This document shows positions 1-9,422 of a stretch of DNA of 64,000 nucleotides, one piece after another. The stretch is from positions 1,240,001 through 1,304,000 of the forward strand of contig NZ_LFBU01000001.1 of assembly GCF_001045555.1 (NCBI RefSeq). Direction: 5' to 3'. The stretch comes from Marinobacter subterrani. GTDB lineage: Bacteria > Pseudomonadota > Gammaproteobacteria > Pseudomonadales > Oleiphilaceae. A model generated the notes under the pieces. It did no database searches. It was not told where the DNA came from and worked only from the letters and a program-made list of their open reading frames with translations. Position 1 is the stretch's first letter; the number at the start of each line of letters is the position of its first letter. Position numbers and translations under genes: made by a program.

Positions 1-62
1 TGCTCCGCTTGGTCAGGGCCGGTGTATCCGCTTTGAAGCGATCTCTGGGGGCGCCGGCCGTC

Positions 63-78
63 CTGTCTTTATATACAG
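63..78. promoter_or_regulatory. LexA-type operator (SOS box)
   Basis: The 16-mer CTGTCTTTATATACAG fits the gammaproteobacterial LexA pattern CTG-N10-CAG with an AT-rich centre. A second half-like site (TATATACAG) follows at 88-96, and ACTGTATATA half-sites lie close together on the other strand. It could control a leftward gene outside the window or, less likely because it is about 130 bp away, the amidoligase gene at 209. No LexA gene is present here. Confidence 0.55.
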
Positions 79-208
79 TGTTTTGACTATATACAGTGTT
101 TTATCCAGTGTAAAGTCCGCTTCCGGATTTTCTCTCCGGTGCTTAACAATGACGATGAATAAGGGTGTGATATGGTGAAACCCTATTTCCCTACCCTCAG
201 GAAGCAAC

Positions 209-1210
209 ATGACGCAGAGCAGGGCCTGCAGGATGCCGGACATTGTCACGACCGCTGACGGCAATGAACGCAGGGTTGGCGTTGAAATTGAGCTGTCCGG
301 CCTGGGCTACGACGAACTTGTGGCTCTGGCTGCCCGGCTCCTGGGCGGCACGCCGGTGCTCCAGTCACGTTATGTCACCAGCCTTGAAACCGCGGTTGGC
401 GGGTTCACCATCGAGCTGGATTCCGACCCGATCAAAGACCTCGATCTGGCCGATGCGCGTCTGCCCCGCTCTATCCGGGAACTGGGCGGCCAGGCGATGG
501 ACGTGATTGATGCTGCCGCCGAACGAATCGTGCCACTGGAAATCATCAGCCCACCGCTGGCATTTTCCAATCTCGAGATGGTCGAATCCCTGGTTGACAA
601 TCTCCGGTCCGCCGGTGCCCTGGGCAGCCGTGATGCCATCTATTTTGCCTTCGGCCTGCAGCTCAACCCCGAACTGCCCGACCTCAGGCCAGCCACCCTG
701 GTGCGCTATCTCCAGGCCTTCGCGTTACTCTACGACTGGCTCAAGGCGCGGCACCAGCTTGATATCAGCCGCAAGTTCACAACCTATATCGAGCCCTGGC
801 ACAGCCGGTACGTCGAGCTGCTGATAGACGATGATTACCAGCCGGATCTGCCGCAACTGATGGAGGATTACCTGGAGTTCAACCCGACCCGGAACCGGGC
901 CCTGGACCTTCTGCCCCTGTTTGCCCACCTCGATCGTGAACGGCTGGGCCGCTACGTTCGGGACCCGAGAATCAAAAGCCGCCCAACCCTGCATTACCGT
1001 CTTCCGGATTGCGATATCGACAACCCCGGCTGGCACTTTTCATCGGTCTGGAATGACTGGGTGGTTCTCGAACAACTGGCCAGCCACGCCGATGATCTGG
1101 CGCAGCTTCGGGCCGTATTTCGTGAACGCCGCAAACTCAGCCTGCACAATCTGACCCACAGCTGGCTTGAAACCACCGAAGAATGGCTGGTCAGGAAGGG
1201 CTATGCCTGA
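209..1210 (+). CDS. Amidoligase family protein (Amidoligase_2-like)
   Basis: A 333-residue soluble protein that resembles the Amidoligase_2 family, a branch of the COOH-NH2 ligase fold related to glutamine synthetase and predicted to form amide bonds using ATP. The early motif GVEIELSG (residues 24-31) and PLEIISPPL (about 109-117) match the acidic, metal/ATP-binding motifs of that family. The start has an AGGAAGC ribosome site a few bases upstream. The gene overlaps the next one by 8 bp, so the two are translationally linked. In proteobacteria this family is known to sit beside a glutamine-amidotransferase-like thiol peptidase, exactly as here. The substrate is unknown; a peptide or cell-wall-type amide is an inference. 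Confidence 0.8.
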   Translation: MTQSRACRMPDIVTTADGNERRVGVEIELSGLGYDELVALAARLLGGTPVLQSRYVTSLETAVGGFTIELDSDPIKDLDLADARLPRSIRELGGQAMDVIDAAAERIVPLEIISPPLAFSNLEMVESLVDNLRSAGALGSRDAIYFAFGLQLNPELPDLRPATLVRYLQAFALLYDWLKARHQLDISRKFTTYIEPWHSRYVELLIDDDYQPDLPQLMEDYLEFNPTRNRALDLLPLFAHLDRERLGRYVRDPRIKSRPTLHYRLPDCDIDNPGWHFSSVWNDWVVLEQLASHADDLAQLRAVFRERRKLSLHNLTHSWLETTEEWLVRKGYA

Positions 1211-1937
1211 GGTGAACCCGACCCGGGAGCCGGAAATACCGGGCCTGACCGTGGGCATCAGCGGCCCGGCACGAAAAAGCCTGGCGCACCGGCTGATCAG
1301 TCTTGGCCTGAGACTACATGGAGCCCGGACCTATTACATCCGGCCTGGTTCACGGGTGGATGTCTCCCTGCTCGACGGCCTGGTGTTATCCGGTGGCACC
1401 CACGTGCACCCTGAACGCTATGGCCAGCAACCGAAGGTAACGGCCCGTTATGACCGCGCGCGGGACGCTACCGACCAGTCGCTTCTGGAACAGGCGGAAC
1501 GCATCGGCATTCCTGTACTGGGTATCTGCCGGGGGGCCCAGTTCATCAACGTGTTCCACGAGGGCACGTTGTGCCAGAACGTCACACCCTTGCGGGTCAA
1601 CACCCGGCACCGTCCCCTGCTGCTGCCCCTGCAGACGGTTCGCCTGGTTGAGCACAGCCGGCTGAGGGAGCTGATGGATTCTCCGGTGATCGGTGCCAAC
1701 CGGATTCACAGCCAGACGATCAGGCGCCTGGGCCGGAACCTGCGGGTTACCGCGGTCGATAATGATCTTTTTGTTCAGGCCATTGAAAACACCCGGGGGC
1801 AGTGGCTGATGGGCATTCAGTGGCACCCGGAGTACCTGCTGTACCACAGCGGGCACAGGCGCATCTTCGGCGAGTTTGTCGAAGCGGCGCGACGATTCAA
1901 ACTGGTACGCCTGGAGCCGGACACCGGCGAGGCCTGA
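1203..1937 (+). CDS. Peptidase C26 / gamma-glutamyl-GABA hydrolase-like protein
   Basis: A class I glutamine-amidotransferase-fold hydrolase of 244 residues. The nucleophile is Cys109 in LGICRGAQ; the rest of the triad is His208 and Glu210 in QWHPEY. The family hydrolyses gamma-glutamyl amide bonds (PuuD is the known example). The ATG at 1203 was chosen over an upstream in-frame ATG at 1167 because AGGAAGG precedes it at good spacing and it overlaps the stop of the amidoligase gene. An amide-forming enzyme paired with an amide-cleaving one suggests a cycle of making and removing a gamma-glutamyl-type modification; the target is not identifiable from sequence. Confidence 0.85.
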   Translation: MPEVNPTREPEIPGLTVGISGPARKSLAHRLISLGLRLHGARTYYIRPGSRVDVSLLDGLVLSGGTHVHPERYGQQPKVTARYDRARDATDQSLLEQAERIGIPVLGICRGAQFINVFHEGTLCQNVTPLRVNTRHRPLLLPLQTVRLVEHSRLRELMDSPVIGANRIHSQTIRRLGRNLRVTAVDNDLFVQAIENTRGQWLMGIQWHPEYLLYHSGHRRIFGEFVEAARRFKLVRLEPDTGEA

Positions 1938-1968
1938 TATCAACATACATCCCACAGGAGGAAATTCC

Positions 1969-2655
1969 ATGGCCGGACGGAACCGAAAGTCCCGTTTTCT
2001 TCTTACCCTGGCACTGCTGGTGCCCGTTATGACTCTGGCGGGGGAAGTTACCCTCACCGGCGAGGGCAGTGTGCGCTATGAGCCGGACAGCGCCCGGCTT
2101 GAGTTCACCGCGAACGCAGAACATGCGCTGCCGCAGAAGGCCACGGAAAAAGTGGCAACCCTGGTGACGCAATGGCGGGAAGGCATCAGCGCCTACCGGG
2201 ATCAGTTGGACGACTACTCCGACTCCACCGTCAATCTTTACACCCGCACCCTGCCCTCCGAGCAACGGGGTGAAGAATTGCAAAAGCTGGCGGTCGCCTC
2301 CCAGACAATCAGTTTTACCATCAAGGACCTGAGCCTGCTGAACCCCTTGTTACAACAGGCTCAGGCGCTGGGGCTGGACTACAGCCTGGGGCCGTACCAG
2401 TTCTTCCACTCGGATGAGGCCGGCATGGAGCAGGAGGCACTGGCCCGGGCCATTGCCGACGCAAGGGCCCGCTGCAGCTTCGTGGCGGAAAAACTGGGCC
2501 AGACCTGTGGCGAGGTCGTGACGATCAACGTTAATGGCGGCCATCGGCCGGTGCCGATGATGATGGCCGAAGCCAAAGCAATGTCAGATACCGTCTCGAG
2601 CGTGGGCGAACGGGAGATCCGCGCTTCAGTCAGCGCCACCTTTGAGCTGGACTGA
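1969..2655 (+). CDS. SIMPL (DUF541) domain periplasmic protein
   Basis: A 228-residue exported protein. An N-terminal signal peptide (about residues 1-24, hydrophobic core LLTLALLVPVMTLA) precedes a SIMPL/DUF541 domain starting with the typical VTLTGEGSVRYEPDSA segment. Members form periplasmic or outer-membrane-associated oligomers of poorly known role, some linked to oxidative stress. ATG 1969 is preceded by a strong AGGAGG at 1956-1961. It lies 31 bp after the C26 gene on the same strand, so it is probably in the same operon, though a functional link is not evident. It converges on tamB with only 2 bp between stops. Confidence 0.85.
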   Translation: MAGRNRKSRFLLTLALLVPVMTLAGEVTLTGEGSVRYEPDSARLEFTANAEHALPQKATEKVATLVTQWREGISAYRDQLDDYSDSTVNLYTRTLPSEQRGEELQKLAVASQTISFTIKDLSLLNPLLQQAQALGLDYSLGPYQFFHSDEAGMEQEALARAIADARARCSFVAEKLGQTCGEVVTINVNGGHRPVPMMMAEAKAMSDTVSSVGEREIRASVSATFELD

Positions 2656-2657
2656 CC

Positions 2658-5600
2658 TCAGAAATCCCGGGTATAGAATATGTCGAGGGAAGCCGCCAGG
2701 CCGCTGGCGGCTTCCAGATAGAAATACTTGCCAAGATCGTAGCGCAGCGCGACCGTCGTGATCGGCTCGAAAACCCCGACACCATACCGCACGCTCAAAT
2801 CGTCGGTGAGATAGCCACTGGCCACCACGGATGTCTGCTCGCCGGAGCCTTCGGCTTCCAGGGTGAGCTGGCGAATGCCGAGTTCCTCGCCAATCTGCCC
2901 CGTCACCTTGTTGGCCTGGGTCAGGCCCAGCGACAGTGCCGCCCGGGTCATCTGCCCCTGGTCGCCACCGCCTTGAGGAGGGCGCCCCAGGATCAGGTAG
3001 GACAGAGCATCCGTTTGTGGCATATCGGGATTGGAAAAGACCTCGGTCTGGGGTGACTGAACCGGCCCACTGAGCCGAATACCGGCGATGACAGTACCGA
3101 CCTCCCGCACCGCCTCGATATCGAGGTAAGGTTGCGCCAGGTTCCCGACAAACAGCAACCGGGCTCTTTTCAGCTCCAGCTCCTGGCCGTAGGCTTCATA
3201 CCGGCCATTGACCAGACGCAAGGTGCCACGGGTGTCCATGTTGTCGGTAATTCTCAACGTGCCTTCAAGATTACCGGTCAACCCGAAAGCCGCGAACGTC
3301 AACTTGTCTTCGCCCACCACAACCGTGACGTCCATCTCCAGGGAGCGGACAACCGGTTCTTCTTTCTGAGCACCCACGATCACTTCATCTTTTGACACCG
3401 ATACCGCCTGCGGCGGCAACCCTTCTATCTCGATACTACCCCTGGGCACACCAACCTGACCGGTTACCTGCAACGCCCCTTCCCGAAAGGCAATCTTGAG
3501 GTCCGGCGCTATCTCAAGCCGGGCATAAGGCTCGATGTTAAAGGGAACCCGCTTCCCGGTAACCGTGATTTCACCCTCTGGCGCCCGTTGCCAGTCGAAC
3601 TGGCCATCAATAATGGTCTGGCTTCGGGCGTTACTTTCGATACGGCCACTGAGCTGCGCGGAATAACCATTGAATTCAAGACTGGCGACCACCTCTTCCA
3701 GGGGCACCGGCAGCGTCGGGTCCGAGATCCGGCCGTTGGTCAGGTGCACCGCGCCGTTCACCGCCGGCTTCATCAGCGGGCCGGAAAGCTGGCCTTCACC
3801 ATCGATCTGGCCAGCAATGTCCTGGATTCCGGTAAACAGGCCGGCAAGGGCGAGGTCCAGCCCCTTGAGCCGGAATGAACCATCGACCCTGCGCTCCTTC
3901 GCGGTGGGATCAAGCCCCAGATCCAGGGAAAACTCGCCAAGCTCGGGCCCCTTGAGTCGAACATCCAATTTGGCCCGCTGTGGCTTGAGGTTCATTTCGG
4001 TGGTAAAGGCGTTATAAGCCAGAGGCTCCCAGTCACCGTCAACCAGTACCTGGAACTCGCCGTCTCCAGCGTCCAGGAAAATCCGGCCATCGGGGCCGGC
4101 ATCCGTGACCGAAAAGTCAATTTCCCCGTTAATCAGCGCATCCCAGCGTAGGGTTTCCGGCAGAAGCGGTGCCAGAGCCCCGGTCGGGAACCGGTTGATG
4201 GTGTAGGCAATCCGGGGCACCGGGAGCAACGTCTGGTCCTCGGCGCAGACACTGCTTTGCTGCCAGCGCCAGCAATGGTTGCCAAAGGTCAGCTCACCGC
4301 TTTCGCTGAAAGCCAGAGCGGCCGGGGATTGTAACTGCCAGCGCTGGTCCTGCTCTGGCAGAGCAATCAGCCCTCGGGCCAGGGCGCCCTGCCAGGTTTG
4401 CCAGTCTGGCCCTGCACCGCCCTCAAACGCGAGCTCCAGGTTGGCCTCGGCATGGCTGGCGCTGACGGTAATACGGTGCTCAGATTGCTGACCGTTCGCG
4501 GTTACTGTCAGCGCTTTGAGCTCCTGCCCGAACGCCGCGATATCAGACCCCTCAAGGCTGCTTGTCAGTCTCATCCCCGGTTCCAGGCGGGCATCGAGAG
4601 TCAGCCTTTCTGCCGCCAGTTTTTCCTGCCAGCTCAGGTTCCGGGCGCTGGCCTTCAGCACCGCCGTCGGATCCGTGGGGGTACCACCTGCCTCCAGAGT
4701 CGCCTGCAGACTGCCCGCAAGCCCCGGCAGTATGGCCTCGGGCCTTGGCACGGCCAGCGCCAGATTGGTGCGCAGGCGATCACCCCAGACACCGCTGCCT
4801 TCAAGCGTGTTCTCACCCACCGCCAGTTCAAGCCCGGAAAGCTCCCAGTTGCCCGACGAGGTATCCAGGTTGCCAACCAGAGAGGCGGGGTTCGAGCGCC
4901 AGGCTCCCTCGAGATTCCAGCGCGCGCTCATGTCCGGTATCTCGCCGTCCCGGAGCTGGCCTTCGGTTTTCACCTCGCCGCTGAGACTGGCTTCCAGGGC
5001 CGGCACCCAAAACCCCGGATTGAAGTCCTTGAGCTGCAACGCCGCCTGCCACGCCACCGCGCCGGCATAGTTCACGGATCCGTTACCCACCAGTGAGCCG
5101 GCGCCGGTGACCAGGGCAAGGTCCGTCAGCCGGACTTTCTCCAGGTCGCCATCGACCGTGGCCGACACTTCTGCCTTGCCCTGGGGACTGTCCACCTCGG
5201 CAGTCAGCTGCGCCTGGTAATTGCCTTCCTGCCAGCTAACGGTGCCATCGAGGGATTGCAGGGAGACCGGCGGCGGCCCCAGTTGGGGAACCAGCGTGTA
5301 CCAGGGAAAACCGCGAAGCCGCAGGTCTGCACTGGCGTTCAACCCACCGATCCAGTTCACCTTCCCGGTCGCGACCACGGTATCCTGGCCACTCCCGGAT
5401 TCGTTGGCGGTCGCCAGTTCGATACGGACATCCTGCGCCGCCTCGGTGGTGACCAGCCCCTCGAGCAGGAGTTTTACCGGCCCTGTGGTGCCGGGAAGTC
5501 GGGCCTGCCCTCGGGTACGGAAGCCGTTTTGCAAGCTGCCCTGGGCCTCGACAAACCAACCCCGGAGCATCAGGGTTTCCGGCAGCGCAGGCGTCGCCAG

Positions 5601-6419
5601 GAACTTGTCGGACGTCACTTTCAGGCGGGCCGGGAGCGCCGGATCCAGCGGCTGGACCTGACCTTCCAGGCTGGCCTCGAGATAGCCACGGCTGCGGGCG
5701 TTCACCATCAAGTCCCGGACACTCCCAGAAAGCGTGGCCTCGACAACCCACTCATCACCATAGGGCGGCGGCAGACTGGCCGTAACCTCCAGGTTGACCG
5801 GCCAGTCCCGGCGGGTTTCGACCCGGCCGGAGGCGGTAACCTTGTAGTCGTCAAGCCGATACAGGAGTCGGTCAATGTTCCAGGCGGCGCCGGATCCGCC
5901 GGCATCCAGCTCCAGCCGATCCCAGATTTTGGTGCCGTTGAAGGTGAGCGTCCCCATCCGGACGCCGGTGACTCTCAGACCCAGGGGCAGGTCCACGCCG
6001 GGCAGGGTTACGCCGCCGGAGCCACCGGATTTATCCGCCGGTGGCAGTTGGGTAATCGTGAGTTTCTCCGCCTGCAGTGTGTCCAGGCAGAGCTGCTTGC
6101 GGAGCAGGCAGGACGGAGACCAGTCCACCCGGGGTGCCTGCACGATGACCTCAACCCCGTAGCCCCGCCATTCCAGGTGCCGGGCCTGCCACTGCCCCAA
6201 CAGCGAACCACGGCCATGTGTTACCTGCAGTCCCGGCACCTGGTCGATCACCCAGGCGGTTCCGGTTTCCGAACGCAGGGCCAGAAGAACCGCCGAGACA
6301 AGCAGAACGGGCAGGAGCACCAGTAACCCCAGGCACAAAAGCAGCCAGAAACGCAGCCGGTGCCTCGCCCCTGGCCGCTTCGGTTTCTGGTCTGTGGGTT
6401 GTTCCGGCGTCTGCGTCAC
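2658..6419 (-). CDS. tamB: Translocation and assembly module inner-membrane protein TamB
   Basis: A 1253-residue protein anchored by one N-terminal transmembrane helix (about residues 23-48), followed by a long repetitive beta-rich periplasmic domain and a C-terminal DUF490/TamB domain ending in a short hydrophobic beta strand (DIFYTRDF). TamB spans the periplasm and works with the outer-membrane protein TamA; current work on the family supports roles in outer-membrane protein assembly and phospholipid transport between membranes. Its ATG overlaps the tamA stop by 4 bp (ATGA), so the pair is translationally coupled. The length is typical of the family. Confidence 0.95.
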   Translation of the reverse strand: MTQTPEQPTDQKPKRPGARHRLRFWLLLCLGLLVLLPVLLVSAVLLALRSETGTAWVIDQVPGLQVTHGRGSLLGQWQARHLEWRGYGVEVIVQAPRVDWSPSCLLRKQLCLDTLQAEKLTITQLPPADKSGGSGGVTLPGVDLPLGLRVTGVRMGTLTFNGTKIWDRLELDAGGSGAAWNIDRLLYRLDDYKVTASGRVETRRDWPVNLEVTASLPPPYGDEWVVEATLSGSVRDLMVNARSRGYLEASLEGQVQPLDPALPARLKVTSDKFLATPALPETLMLRGWFVEAQGSLQNGFRTRGQARLPGTTGPVKLLLEGLVTTEAAQDVRIELATANESGSGQDTVVATGKVNWIGGLNASADLRLRGFPWYTLVPQLGPPPVSLQSLDGTVSWQEGNYQAQLTAEVDSPQGKAEVSATVDGDLEKVRLTDLALVTGAGSLVGNGSVNYAGAVAWQAALQLKDFNPGFWVPALEASLSGEVKTEGQLRDGEIPDMSARWNLEGAWRSNPASLVGNLDTSSGNWELSGLELAVGENTLEGSGVWGDRLRTNLALAVPRPEAILPGLAGSLQATLEAGGTPTDPTAVLKASARNLSWQEKLAAERLTLDARLEPGMRLTSSLEGSDIAAFGQELKALTVTANGQQSEHRITVSASHAEANLELAFEGGAGPDWQTWQGALARGLIALPEQDQRWQLQSPAALAFSESGELTFGNHCWRWQQSSVCAEDQTLLPVPRIAYTINRFPTGALAPLLPETLRWDALINGEIDFSVTDAGPDGRIFLDAGDGEFQVLVDGDWEPLAYNAFTTEMNLKPQRAKLDVRLKGPELGEFSLDLGLDPTAKERRVDGSFRLKGLDLALAGLFTGIQDIAGQIDGEGQLSGPLMKPAVNGAVHLTNGRISDPTLPVPLEEVVASLEFNGYSAQLSGRIESNARSQTIIDGQFDWQRAPEGEITVTGKRVPFNIEPYARLEIAPDLKIAFREGALQVTGQVGVPRGSIEIEGLPPQAVSVSKDEVIVGAQKEEPVVRSLEMDVTVVVGEDKLTFAAFGLTGNLEGTLRITDNMDTRGTLRLVNGRYEAYGQELELKRARLLFVGNLAQPYLDIEAVREVGTVIAGIRLSGPVQSPQTEVFSNPDMPQTDALSYLILGRPPQGGGDQGQMTRAALSLGLTQANKVTGQIGEELGIRQLTLEAEGSGEQTSVVASGYLTDDLSVRYGVGVFEPITTVALRYDLGKYFYLEAASGLAASLDIFYTRDF

Positions 6420-8170
6420 AGCTCAGGCCCCATGGAAAAGTGTATGCGCCAGCCCCCGCCAAATTCCGGGTCCAGCCCCTTGGCTATGTCCAGGCGCAGC
6501 GGTCCGACCGGACTGATCCAGCGAATACCGACACCAGCACCGGTGGCCAGGGGATCGCCCAGATCATTGATGGCGTTACCCTGGTCCACAAACAGAGCCG
6601 CCCGCCACTGGTCGGCGAACTGGTACTGATATTCGACACTTCCAACCATCAGATAGCGGCCGCCCACCGGAACGCCGTTATCGTTCTCCGGCGACAGGGT
6701 CTTGTAGCCATACCCGCGCACACTCTGGTCACCACCGGCGAAGAAGCGCAGCGATGGAGGAACATCCTCAAAACGGTTGGTGGCAATGCCCCCGATCTGA
6801 AACCGGGCCAGAAAACGGTGGTTACCCGCGAGTGTATACAATCCCTTTGCCAGCGCATCCACATGGAGGATATCCACGTCGGAGAGAAGCGCCGTATGCG
6901 ATCCGGTTGCGTTAAACTGCAACCGGTAACCACGGGAGGGATCCAGCGGTGAGTCAGCGTGGAGCTTGGAATAACCAACGCCCGGCAGGAGCAGGGAGCT
7001 GGTTCCGGTCTCATCATTGCCGATGTTAAAGCGCTCCCCTTCCCAGCGCAGGGACAATACCTGCAGCCAGCCATCCTCAAGCTGGTGCTGCCATTGTTGC
7101 CCGAACGTCAGCAGTTCCGATTCGACGTTTTCAATGTCTTCTCTCTGATAACCACCGGTCAGTCGGATCAGGTCGGTCATGGGCGGGTCCAGCGGCAGTT
7201 CATACCAGGCGCTCAGGCTCTGCCGGGGTTGGGACAGCTCGGTTTCCGCGCCGCGTTTATGGCCCTTGGGGTTGATCCAGTGCTCTCGCCAGGTGCCCCG
7301 CAACCGTGGCCCGACGTCGGTGGAGAAACCGATACCGGCGGCCACCGAGCGCGGCTCGCGCCGGGTAAGGGCAACGCTGACCGGAATCACGCCCTTTTCA
7401 GCGTTGGCCGGGGAGGCGTCGATATCCACCCCCCGGAAATAGCCGCTGTCCTGCAAATCATTGTTCAGTTTTGCAATCTTGTCGGCATGATACGGTGTGC
7501 CCGGCTGGAAGGTAACGAACCGGTTCAGAAGATCGGTTTCAAACCAGTGCCCTTTCTCGAAGGTCACGTCTCCCAACAGGTATCGTTCCCCACTCTCGTA
7601 GATCAGGGTGATCGCGGCCGTCCGGGCTGCAGGGTCGACCTTCAGGGTATGGGTGACAAACTTGCCGTCAAAATACCCCCGGCGGCGCGCCCGGGTCTGG
7701 ATGGTCTCCCGGAGATTGGTGTACTCGCCGTGATTGAGAACCTCGCCTTCCGCGGGATGGACCGGGAGATTGCCGGTAAACGGCCTATCGGAGGAGGCCG
7801 GCCCCCTGATTTCAACAGTGCGGGAGGTCACCCGGACCGGCTTCCCGGGATCGATGGACAAGATCAACGTGGCCGTTGTTTCCGAATCGCCTTCCCGTAC
7901 CCGCCAGTCAATCGTCGGGCTGTAATAGCCAAGAGCCCGCAAGGCTTCTTTGGCCTGGTTCACCGCCGTGGGTGCGTAGCGACGAAGATTTCCCTCGCTG
8001 CGGCCTTCCACGTCACCAATAAAAGCCTCGGCATTGGCCTTGAGATTGGGGTAATCCCCTTCCATCTGCACGTCGACCTGTTGCGCCACAGCCCAGCCAG
8101 GCAGCCAGCAGAGTAACGCCAAAAACAGCCGGATCCGGCCCGGTTTCGCAACTTGGTAGTTTGATAGCAT
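6416..8170 (-). CDS. tamA: Outer-membrane BamA-family protein TamA
   Basis: A 584-residue Omp85 protein. A signal peptide ending near AVAQQ (residues 25-31) is followed by periplasmic POTRA repeats and a C-terminal 16-strand-type barrel (Bac_surface_Ag). The barrel contains the RGYGY segment (within VRGYGYKTLSPEND), the conserved L6 Arg-Gly motif of the superfamily. It is the outer-membrane partner of TamB and lies directly upstream of it. No strong ribosome site is seen before the ATG (AGCCGG only). The 196 bp separating it from the divergent gene at 8367 presumably hold both promoters. Confidence 0.95.
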   Translation of the reverse strand: MLSNYQVAKPGRIRLFLALLCWLPGWAVAQQVDVQMEGDYPNLKANAEAFIGDVEGRSEGNLRRYAPTAVNQAKEALRALGYYSPTIDWRVREGDSETTATLILSIDPGKPVRVTSRTVEIRGPASSDRPFTGNLPVHPAEGEVLNHGEYTNLRETIQTRARRRGYFDGKFVTHTLKVDPAARTAAITLIYESGERYLLGDVTFEKGHWFETDLLNRFVTFQPGTPYHADKIAKLNNDLQDSGYFRGVDIDASPANAEKGVIPVSVALTRREPRSVAAGIGFSTDVGPRLRGTWREHWINPKGHKRGAETELSQPRQSLSAWYELPLDPPMTDLIRLTGGYQREDIENVESELLTFGQQWQHQLEDGWLQVLSLRWEGERFNIGNDETGTSSLLLPGVGYSKLHADSPLDPSRGYRLQFNATGSHTALLSDVDILHVDALAKGLYTLAGNHRFLARFQIGGIATNRFEDVPPSLRFFAGGDQSVRGYGYKTLSPENDNGVPVGGRYLMVGSVEYQYQFADQWRAALFVDQGNAINDLGDPLATGAGVGIRWISPVGPLRLDIAKGLDPEFGGGWRIHFSMGPEL

Positions 8171-8366
8171 CCGGCTATTTCAGTATTGGTGGTAACAAGA
8201 AAGATTTCCGTTCAAGCGTGGGAGTTTAATGGCACCTGGTCAAGTTAATCCACGGTTGGCCGCACCGCCTCCGGAGCCCGGCGTCCGGGCGAGTCGTTTG
8301 TACTGACCAAATAAGCTAACCTGTCAGGTACTTAGCAACAGTTGGCAACAGACCGGACCCAGGCGA

Positions 8367-9374
8367 ATGCTGAAGATAAACCGAGAAAACCTCAAATCCA
8401 GCCACCAGCTCATCTGGTTTATCATCGATTTCCTGATGCTGGGGCTGCTGATTCTCAACCTGGCATTCATCATCTGGGATTCGATCTACAACTTTGTCGC
8501 CATCCAGAATCTGCTGAAAGAATACGCCCCCACTATCCAGTCCATGTACCACCCGATCCATGAGCGGTTCATTTTTTACGATCTGGTGTTTGTCAGCATC
8601 TTCCTGACCGAGTTCTTTGTCCGCTGGGGCTACGCCATCAAGGCCAGGGTCTACGACCGCTGGTATTTCTACCCGTTTATCCACTGGTATGACCTGGTCG
8701 GCTGCATTCCTGTCGGCAGCCTGCGCTTCCTCCGTATTCTCAGGGTGATCTCCATCATCTATCGCCTGCACCAGTACAAGATCATTGATGTTACGAGCAC
8801 CAGAATCTATCAGTTCCTCAATTTCTATTACGAAGCGTTTATGGAAGAACTGTCGGACCGTATCGTGCTCAAGGTACTGAGCGGCGTGCAGGAGGAAGTG
8901 AAACGCGGTTCCCGGCTGTTCGAAAACATCCAGCAGGACATTCTCTACCCGCGCCGGGACATGCTGTCAGACTGGATTTCAGCCCGGGTCGCCGAGGCCG
9001 CCCGGGAGGGCTACGTCCCCAACCGCGGCGCGCTCAGAAGTTATCTGGAGAGCCGGGTCGATAATGCCCTGAAACAGAATCTGGAGCTGTCACGCCTGAA
9101 ATACCTGCCCATGGTCGGGCCAACCATCCAGGAAACCCTGGAAGAGGCAGTGGGCGACATTGTTGCCAATGTTATCCACCAGATCCTTGATGACCTGGCT
9201 TCGGCGTCCAACCACGCCTTCATTGAGGACATCGTGAACGTTTTCCTTCCGACACCCGAGGAGGGGCAACCGGATGAAGCCCGCAATGAGGCACTGATCA
9301 CCCTGATCATCGAGATCATTGATGCGGTCAAGGGCCAGGTGAAGGTGAAACACTGGCGCTCAGAGCTTCCCTGA
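8367..9374 (+). CDS. Voltage-sensor-like four-helix membrane protein without a pore domain
   Basis: A 335-residue protein with four predicted membrane helices near the N-terminus (about 14-40, 67-88, 99-115, 117-136) and a long charged, helical cytoplasmic tail (about 140-335). The fourth helix, SLRFLRILRVISIIYR, carries Arg at every third position (120, 123, 126, then 133) like an S4 sensor. Helix 2 has an acidic TEFFVRW motif and helix 3 an Asp in WYDLVGCIP, the usual countercharges of voltage-sensor domains. No S5-S6 or selectivity filter follows. It could be a proton channel, a voltage-responsive scaffold or a decayed channel relative; the function is not known. The only visible SD, AGG, is very close to the ATG. 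Confidence 0.7.
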   Translation: MLKINRENLKSSHQLIWFIIDFLMLGLLILNLAFIIWDSIYNFVAIQNLLKEYAPTIQSMYHPIHERFIFYDLVFVSIFLTEFFVRWGYAIKARVYDRWYFYPFIHWYDLVGCIPVGSLRFLRILRVISIIYRLHQYKIIDVTSTRIYQFLNFYYEAFMEELSDRIVLKVLSGVQEEVKRGSRLFENIQQDILYPRRDMLSDWISARVAEAAREGYVPNRGALRSYLESRVDNALKQNLELSRLKYLPMVGPTIQETLEEAVGDIVANVIHQILDDLASASNHAFIEDIVNVFLPTPEEGQPDEARNEALITLIIEIIDAVKGQVKVKHWRSELP

Positions 9375-9422
9375 GCCACTGGTAACCGCTGACTGACTAC
9401 TCAACAAAAAACGAGAACATCC

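Noticed and set aside
13..264. 83-codon frame on the minus strand at the left edge
   Set aside because: Overlaps the amidoligase start and the LexA box and has no protein-like pattern.
5256..6326. 356-codon open frame opposite tamB
   Set aside because: Antisense shadow; Gly/Arg/Gln-rich translation typical of the reverse of a GC-rich gene.
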